Made by a program: the position numbers and the translations under genes. The notes below the pieces were generated by a model. It made no database searches, was not told the origin of the DNA, and worked only from the letters and a program-made list of their open reading frames with translations. A stretch of 64,000 nucleotides of DNA from contig NZ_CP083956.1 in NCBI RefSeq assembly GCF_006442795.2, forward strand, positions 4,193,501-4,257,500. The letters run 5' to 3'. Shown piece by piece: positions 17,627 to 25,419 of the stretch (positions are counted from its first letter, which is position 1; each line of letters opens with the position of its first letter). Source of the DNA: Mesorhizobium sp. B1-1-8. Lineage in GTDB: Bacteria > Pseudomonadota > Alphaproteobacteria > Rhizobiales > Rhizobiaceae.

Positions 17627-18637
17627 ATGTTGAGTTATCGGCTTGAAGGCCTTGGTGGAATCGAGAAGCTGGTGGCGCGCGAAGAGGCGATGCCGCAGCC
17701 GAAGCCGCACGAGATCGTCATGCGCGTGCACGCCACCTCGCTCAACCGCCGCGATACAATGATCCTCAACGGCACATATCCGCTGACGCCGCGCCCCGGC
17801 ATTGTTCCGCTGAGCGACGGCGCCGGCGAAGTGGTGACGGTCGGCGAAGCGGTGACGCGCTTTGCAGTCGGCGACCGCGTTACCGGCAGCTATTTCGCGC
17901 GCTGGGTCGACGGCCGCCTGCATCCAGGCGTGATCGACCAGCTCGGCTGCACGCTCGACGGCATGCTGTGCGAATACGCCGTGCTCGACGAGCAATGGGC
18001 GGTGCGGCTGCCCGATCATCTCGACTGGCATGAGGCAGCGACGCTGACCTGCGCCGGGCTGACCGCCTGGAGCGCGCTGACCGGCGCCGAGATTCCGAAG
18101 CCGGGGCAATGGGTTCTGGTCATCAGTTCAGGCGGCGTCGCACTGTTTGCCCTACAGTTCGCCAAGCTTCTCGGCTGCCGCGTGGCTGCCGTCACCTCGC
18201 GCGGCGGGAAGGCCGACAGGCTGCGGACGCTCGGCGCCGACCTCGTCATCGCCGCTGACGAGACGCCGCAATGGGGCTTGAAACTGCGCGAGACGACGGG
18301 CGGCATCGACCTCGTCGTCGAAACCGGCGGCCCCGCGACCTTCGCGCAGTCGCTGATCGCCAGTTCGCTTTACGGCCGCATCGTGCTGCTCACCGTGCAC
18401 GACCAGAAGGGCAAGTCGGTCGAGATCCCGGGCGCCGTCTACCAGCGCAGCCTCGTCACCATCGGCCGCGTCTTCGTCGGCAGCCGCAGCGGCCTCGAGG
18501 CGATGCTCACGGCCGTCGCGGCGCATCGGCTGAAGCCGGTCATCGACAAGGTCTTCCCCTTTGCGGAAGCGCGCGAAGCCTACCGCTATTTCCAGCAGGG
18601 CGACGTCTTCGGCAAAGTCGTCATCGGCGGCGCGTGA
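17627..18637 (+). CDS. MDR-superfamily NAD(P)-dependent alcohol dehydrogenase/quinone reductase
   Basis: This 336-residue protein has an N-terminal GroES-like domain (S-L-N-R-R-D, G-D-G-A-G-E-V-V near residue 65) and a Rossmann domain whose cofactor loop reads S-S-G-G-V-A-L-F-A instead of the usual G-x-G-G-V-G. The usual zinc-ligand cysteines and histidines are not evident, so it may be a zinc-free reductase. It begins a unit with OsmC and SnoaL-like genes, probably repressed by the divergent TetR. Induction by reactive aldehydes or quinones is an inference. Confidence 0.9.
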   Translation: MLSYRLEGLGGIEKLVAREEAMPQPKPHEIVMRVHATSLNRRDTMILNGTYPLTPRPGIVPLSDGAGEVVTVGEAVTRFAVGDRVTGSYFARWVDGRLHPGVIDQLGCTLDGMLCEYAVLDEQWAVRLPDHLDWHEAATLTCAGLTAWSALTGAEIPKPGQWVLVISSGGVALFALQFAKLLGCRVAAVTSRGGKADRLRTLGADLVIAADETPQWGLKLRETTGGIDLVVETGGPATFAQSLIASSLYGRIVLLTVHDQKGKSVEIPGAVYQRSLVTIGRVFVGSRSGLEAMLTAVAAHRLKPVIDKVFPFAEAREAYRYFQQGDVFGKVVIGGA

Positions 18638-18670
18638 CCCTGCTTTCCATCAACCAGAGGAGAACCGGCA

Positions 18671-19108
18671 ATGACGATTCGTGAAGCTTCGGCCAAATGG
18701 CAAGGGACACTCAAGGAGGGATCGGGCCGGCTGCGACTGGGCAGCGGCGTGTTCGAGGGCGCCTATTCCTTCCCTTCCCGTTTCGAGAACGGTCCCGGCA
18801 CCAATCCGGAAGAGCTGATCGCGGCCGCCCATGCCGGCTGCTTCTCGATGGCGCTTGCCGCCATCCTCGGCAGCGAAGACCACACACCCGACAGCATCCA
18901 TACGATCGCGAAAGTGCATCTTGGCGCCACCACGGCCGGTCCGACCATCACCCGCATCGAGTTGGAGACGGAGGCCAGCGTTGCCGGCATGGCGGCTGAA
19001 GATTTCGAGCGGCTGGCGCAAAAGGCCAAGGCGACCTGCCTCGTCTCGCGGGCACTGGCCGGCGTCGCCATCATCAATCTCAAGGCGAGCCTCGTCGCTG
19101 ATCATTGA
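18671..19108 (+). CDS. OsmC-family peroxiredoxin
   Basis: The 145-residue protein has the two conserved OsmC cysteines, Cys57 in A-H-A-G-C-F-S and Cys123 in K-A-T-C-L-V-S. Together they reduce organic or fatty-acid hydroperoxides. N-P-E-E-L-I-A-A-A-H is a family signature. AGGAG precedes the ATG. It lies 33 bp after the MDR reductase, so it is probably in the same TetR-controlled operon. Confidence 0.94.
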   Translation: MTIREASAKWQGTLKEGSGRLRLGSGVFEGAYSFPSRFENGPGTNPEELIAAAHAGCFSMALAAILGSEDHTPDSIHTIAKVHLGATTAGPTITRIELETEASVAGMAAEDFERLAQKAKATCLVSRALAGVAIINLKASLVADH

Positions 19109-19189
19109 GAACGGAAGGAGCAACGAAATGACACAAGAACTCATCATCGATATGGCACGGCCGCGCGCTCCGCCGAGACGGCCGAAATC

Positions 19190-19513
19190 ATGCGGCGCTA
19201 CAACGAGGTTTTCCAGCGCCACGATCCTTCCGCGCTGGACGACCTGGTGGCGGAGGACTGCGTGATCGAGAACACCACGCCGGCGCCGGACGGCGCCCGC
19301 CGCGTCGGCAAGGCGGCTTACATCGAGCTGTGGTCGGCGATCGCCACCGGACCTGGCACGCGTTTCGATCTTGAAGAGACTTTCGTGGCCGGCGACCGCG
19401 CCACGATCCGTTGGCGCTTCTGGATGGCCGACGGCAATTCGCTGCGCGGCGTCAACCTGATGCGCGTCGAGGGTGGACGCATCGTCGAGGCGATGGGTTA
19501 CGTCAAGGGATAG
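19190..19513 (+). CDS. SnoaL/NTF2-like protein, probably frameshifted at its N-terminus
   Basis: The 107-residue reading frame has the SnoaL-like cone fold pattern (M-R-R-Y-N-E-V-F, D-D-L-V-A-E-D-C-V, G-R-I-V-E-A-M-G-Y). Its ATG has no ribosome site. The good AAGGAG and ATG lie at 19128, one frame away. Reading from 19128 through Met at 19152 and then stepping back one base at 19154 gives a continuous protein of the usual length. That is what loss of one G in a GG(G) run would cause. It may be a sequencing error, a recent null mutation or real slippage. Confidence 0.65.
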   Translation: MRRYNEVFQRHDPSALDDLVAEDCVIENTTPAPDGARRVGKAAYIELWSAIATGPGTRFDLEETFVAGDRATIRWRFWMADGNSLRGVNLMRVEGGRIVEAMGYVKG

Positions 19514-19525
19514 GGCCTTGTGGCG

Positions 19526-20137
19526 CTACCGGTCCGCCAGCGCCAGCTTGGCGCCCAGCATGACGAAGGCGGCGGCGAAGCTGCGGCGCATCCAGGTCAG
19601 CACCTTCGGCCGTGACACGACATGGCTGCGGACCGAGGCCGCGAACACGCCATAGACGGCAAAGACGATGAAGGTCATCAGCATGAAGACGGAGCTGAGC
19701 TCCAGCATCTTCGAAAATGCGTGCGGCTCGGTGGTGCTGACAAATTGCGGCAGGAAGGCAAAGAAGAAGATCGACAGTTTCGGGTTCAGGATGTTGATCA
19801 AGATGCCGGAGGTGATCGTCTTTGCGGCAGAGCGCGGGGCGACATTCTCCTCAACACTCAAGCCGCCCTTCTCCTTCAGCGTGTTCCAGGCCATGTAAAG
19901 CAGATAAGCGACGCCGAGATATTTCAGTGTCTCGAAGGCGACGGCGCTTGTGTGCAGCACGGCGGCAAGGCCGGTGATGGCGGCGGCCATATGCGGGATG
20001 ATGCCCAGCGTGCAGCCGAAGGCGGCAATGATCGAGGCACGCGCGCCACGCGAAAGACCGGCGCTCAGCGTATAGAGAACGCCAGTGCCCGGCGAAGCCA
20101 CGACGATCAGCGACGTCAACAGGAATTCGATGCTCAA
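19526..20137 (-). CDS. LysE/RhtB-family exporter
   Basis: This 203-residue inner-membrane protein has about six hydrophobic segments. It carries the family start S-P-G-T-G-V-L-Y-T and the N-P-K-L-S-I-F-F-F-A-F-L-P-Q-F motif near residue 125. The start is TTG at 20137 with GGAGGA seven bases upstream; the longer frame upstream runs through a palindromic repeat and is not credible. Relatives export amino acids or homoserine lactones. It points towards the SnoaL gene and stands alone. Confidence 0.88.
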   Translation of the reverse strand: MSIEFLLTSLIVVASPGTGVLYTLSAGLSRGARASIIAAFGCTLGIIPHMAAAITGLAAVLHTSAVAFETLKYLGVAYLLYMAWNTLKEKGGLSVEENVAPRSAAKTITSGILINILNPKLSIFFFAFLPQFVSTTEPHAFSKMLELSSVFMLMTFIVFAVYGVFAASVRSHVVSRPKVLTWMRRSFAAAFVMLGAKLALADR

Positions 20138-20212
20138 GGGTTGTTCCTCCGCAGCCCTGCCCGGCGTGGAAGGTATCGGGCGGCGCGAGGCGAGGCAAGC
20201 GGGGGTGCGGAA

Positions 20213-20367
20213 TCTCCCCCATCGAGGGGGAGATGGCCGGCAGGCCAGAGGGGGTCGTCTCACATAGAGCGCCGACACCCTCTTTCGTCGCGGGAAGCAT
20301 GCCGGCGCTTCACGCGCGGCGACCCCCTCTGGCCGCTTCGCGGCCATCTCGCCCTCAAGGGGGGAGA
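20213..20367. repeat. Palindromic intergenic repeat overlapping the end of ykgJ
   Basis: Arms 20213-20257 and 20320-20367 are imperfect reverse complements flanking about 62 bp. Each arm contains runs of C and G around a GGCC core, and the right arm has the internal hairpin GGCCGC-TTC-GCGGCC. The right arm supplies the last codons and stop of the YkgJ-like gene. Its form matches palindromic elements scattered in Mesorhizobium-like genomes (from memory). Confidence 0.7.
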
Positions 20368-20738
20368 TCAACCGGCGGCAGCCCATGCGCCGCCCTTGCC
20401 ATCAGGCAATCGTCGCCGCCCGGCATGCAGGCGCGGCAGACGTGGGGGCGGAGATCGTAGATGCCACAGGCGGTGTGCTTGCCGACCTCGCCGCCAAGCG
20501 CCGAGCAGCGACCGCCCTCGCAGCGCATGCCGGATAGATCGGCCGACACGAATTTCTCCGGGATGCGGTCAAGCTCGGCATCCTCCTCGGTCGAGAAACG
20601 CGGCCAGTCGGCCGAATAGGAGCAGCAGGCGCCGCAGGTTTGGCAGTCGAAGGCGCCACCATCGATAATGGTCGACCAGTCGAAACCGGCTGCCGGGCCG
20701 AGCGGGCCGGGCACGCTATGATCGCCGTCGTGCGGCAA
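20355..20738 (-). CDS. YkgJ-family cysteine cluster protein
   Basis: This 127-residue protein has the family's Cys pattern: C-x2-C-G-A-C-C near residue 32, C-x4-C, C-G-I-Y and R-P-x-x-C-R-A-C near residue 100. The family is thought to bind zinc or an iron-sulfur cluster; its reaction is unknown. The start is TTG at 20738, two bases after the upstream gene's stop, with a weak ribosome site. The final residues and stop codon come from the palindromic repeat, so the original C-terminus may have been replaced. Confidence 0.85.
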   Translation of the reverse strand: MPHDGDHSVPGPLGPAAGFDWSTIIDGGAFDCQTCGACCSYSADWPRFSTEEDAELDRIPEKFVSADLSGMRCEGGRCSALGGEVGKHTACGIYDLRPHVCRACMPGGDDCLMARAAHGLPPVDLPP

Positions 20739-20740
20739 CG

Positions 20741-20902
20741 CTATTTCTTTTTCCCGGACTTGCGCGGCGGCGTTGCCGCCGGCGTCTCGAACAGGTCGGT
20801 CGCGGCCGGTTCGCCCGCCTTCGGCTCAGCGACGGGCTTGGCCGGCTTAACGGCGGCGGTTGGTGTCGTAGGTTGATCCTTGGCGGAGAATTTTATGGCC
20901 AT
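20741..20902 (-). CDS. Small Lys/Pro/Ala-rich protein, unknown
   Basis: The 53-residue product starts M-A-I-K-F-S-A-K and continues as a Pro/Ala/Thr/Lys-rich chain without hydrophobic core, ending in K-S-G-K-K-K. It is probably disordered and basic. The ATG follows one base after the upstream stop codon and has AGAGA before it, so it fits the operon. I recognise no family. Confidence 0.6.
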   Translation of the reverse strand: MAIKFSAKDQPTTPTAAVKPAKPVAEPKAGEPAATDLFETPAATPPRKSGKKK

Positions 20903-20903
20903 A

Positions 20904-21311
20904 TCAGTTCTCTTCGGCGACACGCGCTGACAGTGCCCTTGGATTGCGCAGGCGGCCGATCAGCGCCGAAACCGCCGTGATGTTCATTTCCTCCGGTGAC
21001 CAGTTCCTGGCCTCCTCGATGTGATGCGGCGCCAGCTCGCGGTGAGTGCTGCCGCTATAGGCTGCATCACTAAGCGTGACGCGCTCATGGGTTTTGCCAT
21101 CCTCTCGCACATATTCGATCAGATAGTTCGGGCATTCGGCACGGCTGCGCACGCCAAGTCGCACTTGGGCATCGCCATGGGCGCGCTTGCAGCGCTCAAG
21201 TTTCTCAAGGACGCGCCGGACATATTCGATCGGCTTGTCCAGCACATCGACCATATCGGCGATAGTTGAGTCGGCGGCAATCGGCGTCGCCGGGACACGT
21301 TTGGTGGCCAT
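20904..21311 (-). CDS. Conserved-looking 135-residue protein of unknown function
   Basis: The start ATG at 21311 overlaps the stop of the upstream gene by one base (TGATG), so the two are translated together; the longer frame upstream is a shadow of that gene. The protein has a helical N-terminus (I-A-D-M-V-D-V-L-D-K-P-I-E-Y-V-R-R-V) and a beta-like centre (N-Y-L-I-E-Y-V-R-E-D-G-K-T). There is no signal peptide or membrane segment. I recognise no family. Confidence 0.65.
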   Translation of the reverse strand: MATKRVPATPIAADSTIADMVDVLDKPIEYVRRVLEKLERCKRAHGDAQVRLGVRSRAECPNYLIEYVREDGKTHERVTLSDAAYSGSTHRELAPHHIEEARNWSPEEMNITAVSALIGRLRNPRALSARVAEEN

Positions 21312-21565
21312 CAGCGTTTGCCCGTGCGTTTCGGCAAGGCGGCAGCAGCGAGCGCAGTCGCCCTGTCGTCTGCTTCTTTCTCCAGCCGCAGTTCTCGCAG
21401 CCGCGCGGTCTTGGCTTCCCTGGCCTGGCTGACAGCATCCCGTTCGGAGATGATGCGGTTGAGCGACATCGACTGGGTCAGGGTCTTGCTGAAAAGGGAC
21501 ACGGCCTGGTCGCCGGACATCTTCGGAGTGAGAGACAAAATCTTTTCCTGGTTCGGAGCATTCAT
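21311..21565 (-). CDS. Small helical protein of unknown function
   Basis: The 84-residue product is highly charged and predicted largely helical or coiled coil, with an A-R-E-A-K-T-A-R-L-R-E-L-R-L-E-K-E stretch and a basic end P-K-R-T-G-K-R. It is the first gene of the four-gene unit that ends in the YkgJ-like gene. No strong ribosome site precedes its ATG. I recognise no family. Confidence 0.6.
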   Translation of the reverse strand: MNAPNQEKILSLTPKMSGDQAVSLFSKTLTQSMSLNRIISERDAVSQAREAKTARLRELRLEKEADDRATALAAAALPKRTGKR

Positions 21566-21814
21566 ATTTGCTGGCGCTGCTTAGCACATAGCGACGGAGC
21601 TACGATGCACAATCAACCGCCCGGAAACGAAAAAGGCTTCTTTTAGCGCAATGTCAATTTAACGAATGCTGCTCGCAGCAGTGCCGGCACGCAGCGCGGC
21701 ACCCCTACAAGCGGCGGCAGGCAAAAAAAATTCGTCGGCTGCGGAACCAATGTCCTGGCTGGCGGTTTCGTCCAAGTCGTCAGCAATTCGAGAGCAATCG
21801 AGAATGTTGACGGC

Positions 21815-21858
21815 AAAAAGACGCCTCCCGCGCCGTGAAAAGCGCGAGAGGCGTTTTT
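21815..21858 (-). terminator. Intrinsic terminator downstream of the pmtA-like gene
   Basis: On the minus strand a GC-rich stem of 12-13 bp with small mismatches (21821-21832 with 21843-21853) is followed by five T residues. It lies 110 bp past the stop of the methyltransferase gene. The rest of 21566-21920 holds no coding sequence that I can support. Confidence 0.7.
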
Positions 21859-21921
21859 CTATCGGGCTAGACCGTTTCATCGTTTCACGGAAACGCTGAA
21901 CCGCTCTACCTCTTTGTTTTG

Positions 21922-21969
21922 AAGCAATTCCGAACGGAAAACCGCTTCACACTTTTCCTGGAATTGCTT
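21922..21969. repeat. Hairpin repeat, copy A
   Basis: Outer arms AAGCAATTCC/GGAATTGCTT (21922-21931, 21960-21969) enclose an inner stem GGAAAA/TTTTCC around a CCGCTTCACAC loop. The loop core is shared with copies at 26153 and 44382, while the stems differ but still pair. The right arm ends at the stop codon of the pmtA-like gene. Similar hairpins are frequent between genes in Rhizobiales (from memory). Confidence 0.75.
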
Positions 21970-22559
21970 TAGCGCATTCTGGCGATGCGGTAGACGGCGG
22001 CGGGCGGAATGTTGCGCAGCGTCCAGCCGATCCGCACCGCCTCCAGTCCAAGCCCTTCCAGGATCGTTCTCGGCACCGGACAACGCGGCCCGTAGGTGAA
22101 CTGGTAGAAACAGCCATCGTCACGCATATGCGCGAAAGAGCCGGCGAGAATTGCGGACACTTTCGTTGCTGGAATGGAAAGCAGCGGCAGGCCGCTGATC
22201 ACCGCGCCTGCGGGACCCGCGAAGGGCAAGGTCGCAGCGCCGATGTCGGCGGCGTCGATGCATAAAAGGCCGGCGCGCGGAAAGCGGCCGGCCAACACGC
22301 CGGCGAACTCGGCGCCCTTTTCGACCAGCACCAGATCCGCCTCGGCGACGCCCTGGCCAAGCAGGGCTCTGGTGAAAACGCCGGTTCCCGGCCCGAGCTC
22401 GATTATCGGGCCGGTCTGCGGGCCGATAGCGCTCACCATCAATTGTGCCAAGGCCGTGCCGGACGGTGTGATGGAGGCGACCCGCAGCGGATCGAAAATC
22501 CAGGCGCGGAAGAAGTGCAAGGCATCGGACCTTATGGATTGCGAGCTGGCGCAGGCCAT
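21969..22559 (-). CDS. pmtA: PmtA-like phospholipid N-methyltransferase
   Basis: This 196-residue class I SAM methyltransferase resembles the Sinorhizobium PmtA type that methylates phosphatidylethanolamine towards phosphatidylcholine. Support comes from the N-terminal F-R-A-W-I-F-D-P-x-x-V-A-S-I-T-P-S-G (residues 17-34) and the SAM motif E-L-G-P-G-T-G at 54-60. I use the ATG at 22559 (GAGGG upstream) over a TTG 11 codons earlier. A role in a related methylation, such as RNA dimethylation, cannot be excluded. It is divergent from a TetR gene. Confidence 0.75.
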   Translation of the reverse strand: MACASSQSIRSDALHFFRAWIFDPLRVASITPSGTALAQLMVSAIGPQTGPIIELGPGTGVFTRALLGQGVAEADLVLVEKGAEFAGVLAGRFPRAGLLCIDAADIGAATLPFAGPAGAVISGLPLLSIPATKVSAILAGSFAHMRDDGCFYQFTYGPRCPVPRTILEGLGLEAVRIGWTLRNIPPAAVYRIARMR

Positions 22560-22755
22560 TAGCGCGCCCTCCCCGCGAGCCAGCGTCGCCAATCGGGCAT
22601 GGTTCCGTCGACCGTCAAAGGGCCATCGTCACAAGCTTGGCGGATTGCGGACAAGGGATATCTCCTGGTTGATTTGCGAACCGATCTAAACAGTGTTAAG
22701 CAAAGTTTTTACCGCGCAATCTGTACGGTGTAAAGATCAAAATTCGAGCGGAACT

Positions 22756-23382
22756 ATGACCAACAAGCCGGAACGCGATGCCTATCATCACGGTGATCTT
22801 CGCGAGGCGCTGATCCGGGCGGCCGACACAATCCTGGCCGAGCGCGGGGTCGAAGGTTTCAGCCTGCGCGAGGCAGCACGCCGCGCGCACGTCTCGCCCG
22901 CCGCGCCGGCGCACCATTTCGGCAGCTCCGCCGGCCTGCTGACCGAAGTCGCCATTCTGGGCTTCCAGGAACTTGCCCGGCATATCGACATCGAACGAAC
23001 GGCCGGCAACCCGACCGCCCGGTTGAAGCGGCAGGGCGTCGGCTATGTGCGCTTTGCGCTGGCTTTTCCGGGCCGCTTCCACCTGATGTTCCGGCACGAG
23101 CTGCTGCTTTCCGACGACGCACGTCTGGCGGCCGCCTCCGAACAGGCCAAGACGCCGATCGCACAGACGATCGCAGCCTTGCGCGGGCTGCCGGAGGATG
23201 CGGAACTTGATACCGGGGCCCGCGCGATGCTGCTTGCGGCATGGTCGGCCGTGCACGGCTTTGCGCATCTGGCGCTGGACGGCAAGTTCTCGGGGCTGAC
23301 GCCGGAGGCGGGCTCCGCGCATCTGCTCGAAGAGCTTTTGCCGGAAATGCTGGAAACGCTGTGGCCGGAACCGGGCAGCTAG
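22756..23382 (+). CDS. TetR-family regulator
   Basis: The 208-residue protein has the Y-H-H-G-D-L-R-E-A-L start and the HTH F-S-L-R-E-A-A-R-R-A-H-V-S-P-A-A-P-A-H-H-F. These are typical of the TetR group with the WHG C-terminal domain, and the matching W-S-A-V-H-G-F-A-H-L-A is present near residue 175. I chose ATG 22756 since an upstream extension lacks family features. It diverges from the pmtA-like gene with a 196-bp spacer; I see no clean palindrome there. The target is unknown. Confidence 0.92.
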   Translation: MTNKPERDAYHHGDLREALIRAADTILAERGVEGFSLREAARRAHVSPAAPAHHFGSSAGLLTEVAILGFQELARHIDIERTAGNPTARLKRQGVGYVRFALAFPGRFHLMFRHELLLSDDARLAAASEQAKTPIAQTIAALRGLPEDAELDTGARAMLLAAWSAVHGFAHLALDGKFSGLTPEAGSAHLLEELLPEMLETLWPEPGS

Positions 23383-23397
23383 CCTAAGCCGCATGCC

Positions 23398-24180
23398 CTA
23401 CATGATCGTGCTCATCATCGGCAGGATCTCATAGCGGAAGCCGCGGCCCGACTGGACGGTCGGGTCGGCGTCCGTCAGTGCCCTGGCGGCGGCCTCGTCC
23501 TTAGCGCGCACGATGCCGAGACCCCATGGGCCGGCGGGATCGGCGACCGGGCCGAACAGGATGACGCCGCCCTCACCCAATTTGCCACGAAGATAGTCGG
23601 AGTGCTGCTTCATCAACGCCTTTTCGTCATCGGTCAGGGTGTAGGCGAAGTCAGGGCGCGGCGGGATCAGCCGGCAATGGAAAATGCCGGGCGCCTTGAT
23701 GCCGGTCTCGCCGGCGAGGAAATCGCTCAGCCAGCCCAGCACGCGTTCCCAGCCATGGCCATGGTCGCGGCAGGCGTCCTTGCGCGGGCCAAAGCCTTCG
23801 TGGCGCAGCGTTAGCCGGGTGCCGTTCTCCACCGCTTCCAGCGTGTAGGTGACGGTGGTGACATTGTCGCCATCCCATGGCGCCTTCCAGGTCATGGCCA
23901 GGCGGTGCGGCGGCTCGACCTCGATATACTCGCCCTGGACATGGAACTCATGGCCGTCGGCGCCCCTGCCCTCCGAGCGCCAGGCGCCGCCCGGCCTGAT
24001 ATCGGCCGTGTGTCTGGTCGTCCGGTATATCGAGTCCGCGCCCCACCAGAGCGGGATCTGGTTCTCGGCGGTGATGGCGCGGAAGACACGTTCGGGCGGC
24101 ACGGCGATCGTCACCGCGGCAAGGACGGTTCCGGCGGAAACATCTGCAATCGCATGCGGTCTGTCGTTGCTGGCCATCAT
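23398..24180 (-). CDS. AHSA1/SRPBCC-YCII fusion protein
   Basis: This 260-residue protein joins an AHSA1-type START-like domain (residues 20-165; V-F-R-A-I-T, L-W-W-G, P-G-G-A-W-R) to a C-terminal YCII domain (about 175-258; H-S-D-Y-L-R, G-P-V-A-D-P-A-G). The two usually occur as separate proteins; both are small-molecule-binding or hydrolytic folds. The ATG overlaps the stop of the upstream arsR gene by four bases, so the pair is coupled. A role in stress or toxin binding is inferred from the regulator context. Confidence 0.87.
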   Translation of the reverse strand: MMASNDRPHAIADVSAGTVLAAVTIAVPPERVFRAITAENQIPLWWGADSIYRTTRHTADIRPGGAWRSEGRGADGHEFHVQGEYIEVEPPHRLAMTWKAPWDGDNVTTVTYTLEAVENGTRLTLRHEGFGPRKDACRDHGHGWERVLGWLSDFLAGETGIKAPGIFHCRLIPPRPDFAYTLTDDEKALMKQHSDYLRGKLGEGGVILFGPVADPAGPWGLGIVRAKDEAAARALTDADPTVQSGRGFRYEILPMMSTIM

Positions 24181-24497
24181 TCGTTCTCCAGATAGGATTT
24201 CAGATTGCCGAGGCTCTGTTGCCAGAAATCGCGATAGGGCAGGATCCAGTCGGCGATGTCCTTCAGCTCCGCCGGCTCCAGCCGGTAGAGCCGCTTGCGG
24301 CCGATTTTCTGCTCGGAAACGACGCGCAGTTCGCGCAGTACCCTGAGATGCTTGGAAATCGCCGGCCGGCTCTGCGAGAAGGCGGAGGCCAGTTCGTTGA
24401 CCGGCGCCGGCCCCTGCCGCAGCCGGTCGAGGATAGCGCGCCGCGTCGGGTCGGCGATGGCGCGAAAGACGGAACTGTCCTGCTCAGCCTGCGGCAT
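24177..24497 (-). CDS. ArsR-family regulator
   Basis: This 106-residue winged-helix protein contains I-A-D-P-T-R-R-A-I-L-D-R-L and the recognition region A-F-S-Q-S-R-P-A-I-S-K-H-L-R-V-L. It lacks the metal-binding E-L-C-V-C-D motif, so it is probably not a metal sensor; ArsR-AHSA1 pairs form a distinct subgroup. Its start codon lies inside a 34-bp interrupted palindrome, suggesting autorepression. Confidence 0.92.
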   Translation of the reverse strand: MPQAEQDSSVFRAIADPTRRAILDRLRQGPAPVNELASAFSQSRPAISKHLRVLRELRVVSEQKIGRKRLYRLEPAELKDIADWILPYRDFWQQSLGNLKSYLENE

Positions 24498-24527
24498 AAT
24501 GCGTATCCATATGGTTACATATTATGC
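24494..24527. promoter_or_regulatory. Interrupted palindrome over the arsR start, probable operator
   Basis: GCATAAT (24494-24500) pairs with ATTATGC (24521-24527), and the exact centre is the palindrome CCATATGG (24507-24514). Intermediate bases pair in part. The left end includes the arsR start codon, so a bound repressor would block initiation directly. Confidence 0.55.
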
Positions 24528-24583
24528 CAAATTGGCGGCGCCGGTCAATTCGCCTCGACGGGCGCCCGATGCGATCGCCCCGA

Positions 24584-25339
24584 TCAGCGTTCCTGGTCGG
24601 TCGGACGGATCAGGATCTCGTTGACGTTGACGCGCGGCGGCTGGCTGACGGCGTAGAGAATGGCGTTGGCGATGTCCCCGGCGGTCAGCGCCTCCATGGT
24701 GGCGAGGCGATTTTCCAGTCCGGCCTTAAATTCCGCGTTGGTGATGTGGTCGCCGAGCTCGGTGCGCACCAGGCCGGGCTCGATGACGGTGACGCGAACC
24801 TTGTCGGCATAGACCTCGCGGCGCAGCGACTCCGAAAAGGCGACGACGCCGAACTTGGTCGCCGCGTAACCGGTCGCACCTGGGTTAGCGACGCGGCCGG
24901 CCACCGATGACACGTTGACGATGTGGCCCTTGGCGGTCTTCAGATGCGGCAGCGCGGCCTTGGTCGTGGCCATCAGGCCGAGCAGGTTGAGCTCGATCAT
25001 GCGGCGCCAATCCTCGAGACTGGCCTCGGCAGCGGGCGAAAGCAGCATGATTCCGGCATTGTTGACGAGGATGTCGAGCCTGCCCCATTGCGCGACGACC
25101 TTGTCGACCATGGCAGTGACATCGCCGTCCTTGGCGATGTCGGCTTCGATGGTGAGCGCCTTACCGCCGGTCTTTTCGATGCGGCCGGCCAGTGCTTGAA
25201 GGCGATCGGCACGGCGGGCAGCTACCGCCACCTTGGCACCGGCTTCGGCAAGGGCGGCGGCGGTCGCCTCGCCGATGCCGGACGAAGCGCCGGTGACGAG
25301 CGCAACCTTGCCGACGAGTGGGGAATTAGCGGATGTCAT
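24584..25339 (-). CDS. SDR-family oxidoreductase
   Basis: This 251-residue classical SDR has T-G-A-S-S-G-I-G near residue 15, N-N-A-G near 90, a catalytic Ser in V-S-S-V-A-G and Y-A-A-T-K. It looks like the YdfG/serine-dehydrogenase-like branch. I chose ATG 25339 with GGAG eight bases upstream; the frame continues upstream without family similarity. It is a single-gene unit between arsR and the GST gene, and the substrate is unknown. Confidence 0.93.
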   Translation of the reverse strand: MTSANSPLVGKVALVTGASSGIGEATAAALAEAGAKVAVAARRADRLQALAGRIEKTGGKALTIEADIAKDGDVTAMVDKVVAQWGRLDILVNNAGIMLLSPAAEASLEDWRRMIELNLLGLMATTKAALPHLKTAKGHIVNVSSVAGRVANPGATGYAATKFGVVAFSESLRREVYADKVRVTVIEPGLVRTELGDHITNAEFKAGLENRLATMEALTAGDIANAILYAVSQPPRVNVNEILIRPTDQER

Positions 25340-25419
25340 GATGATATCTCCAGGAGCCCGGCCCACCGCTTCAGATAGGCCGCGCCCGCCGTTCTGGAAG
25401 CCCAGCCCGTTGGCGAGGT

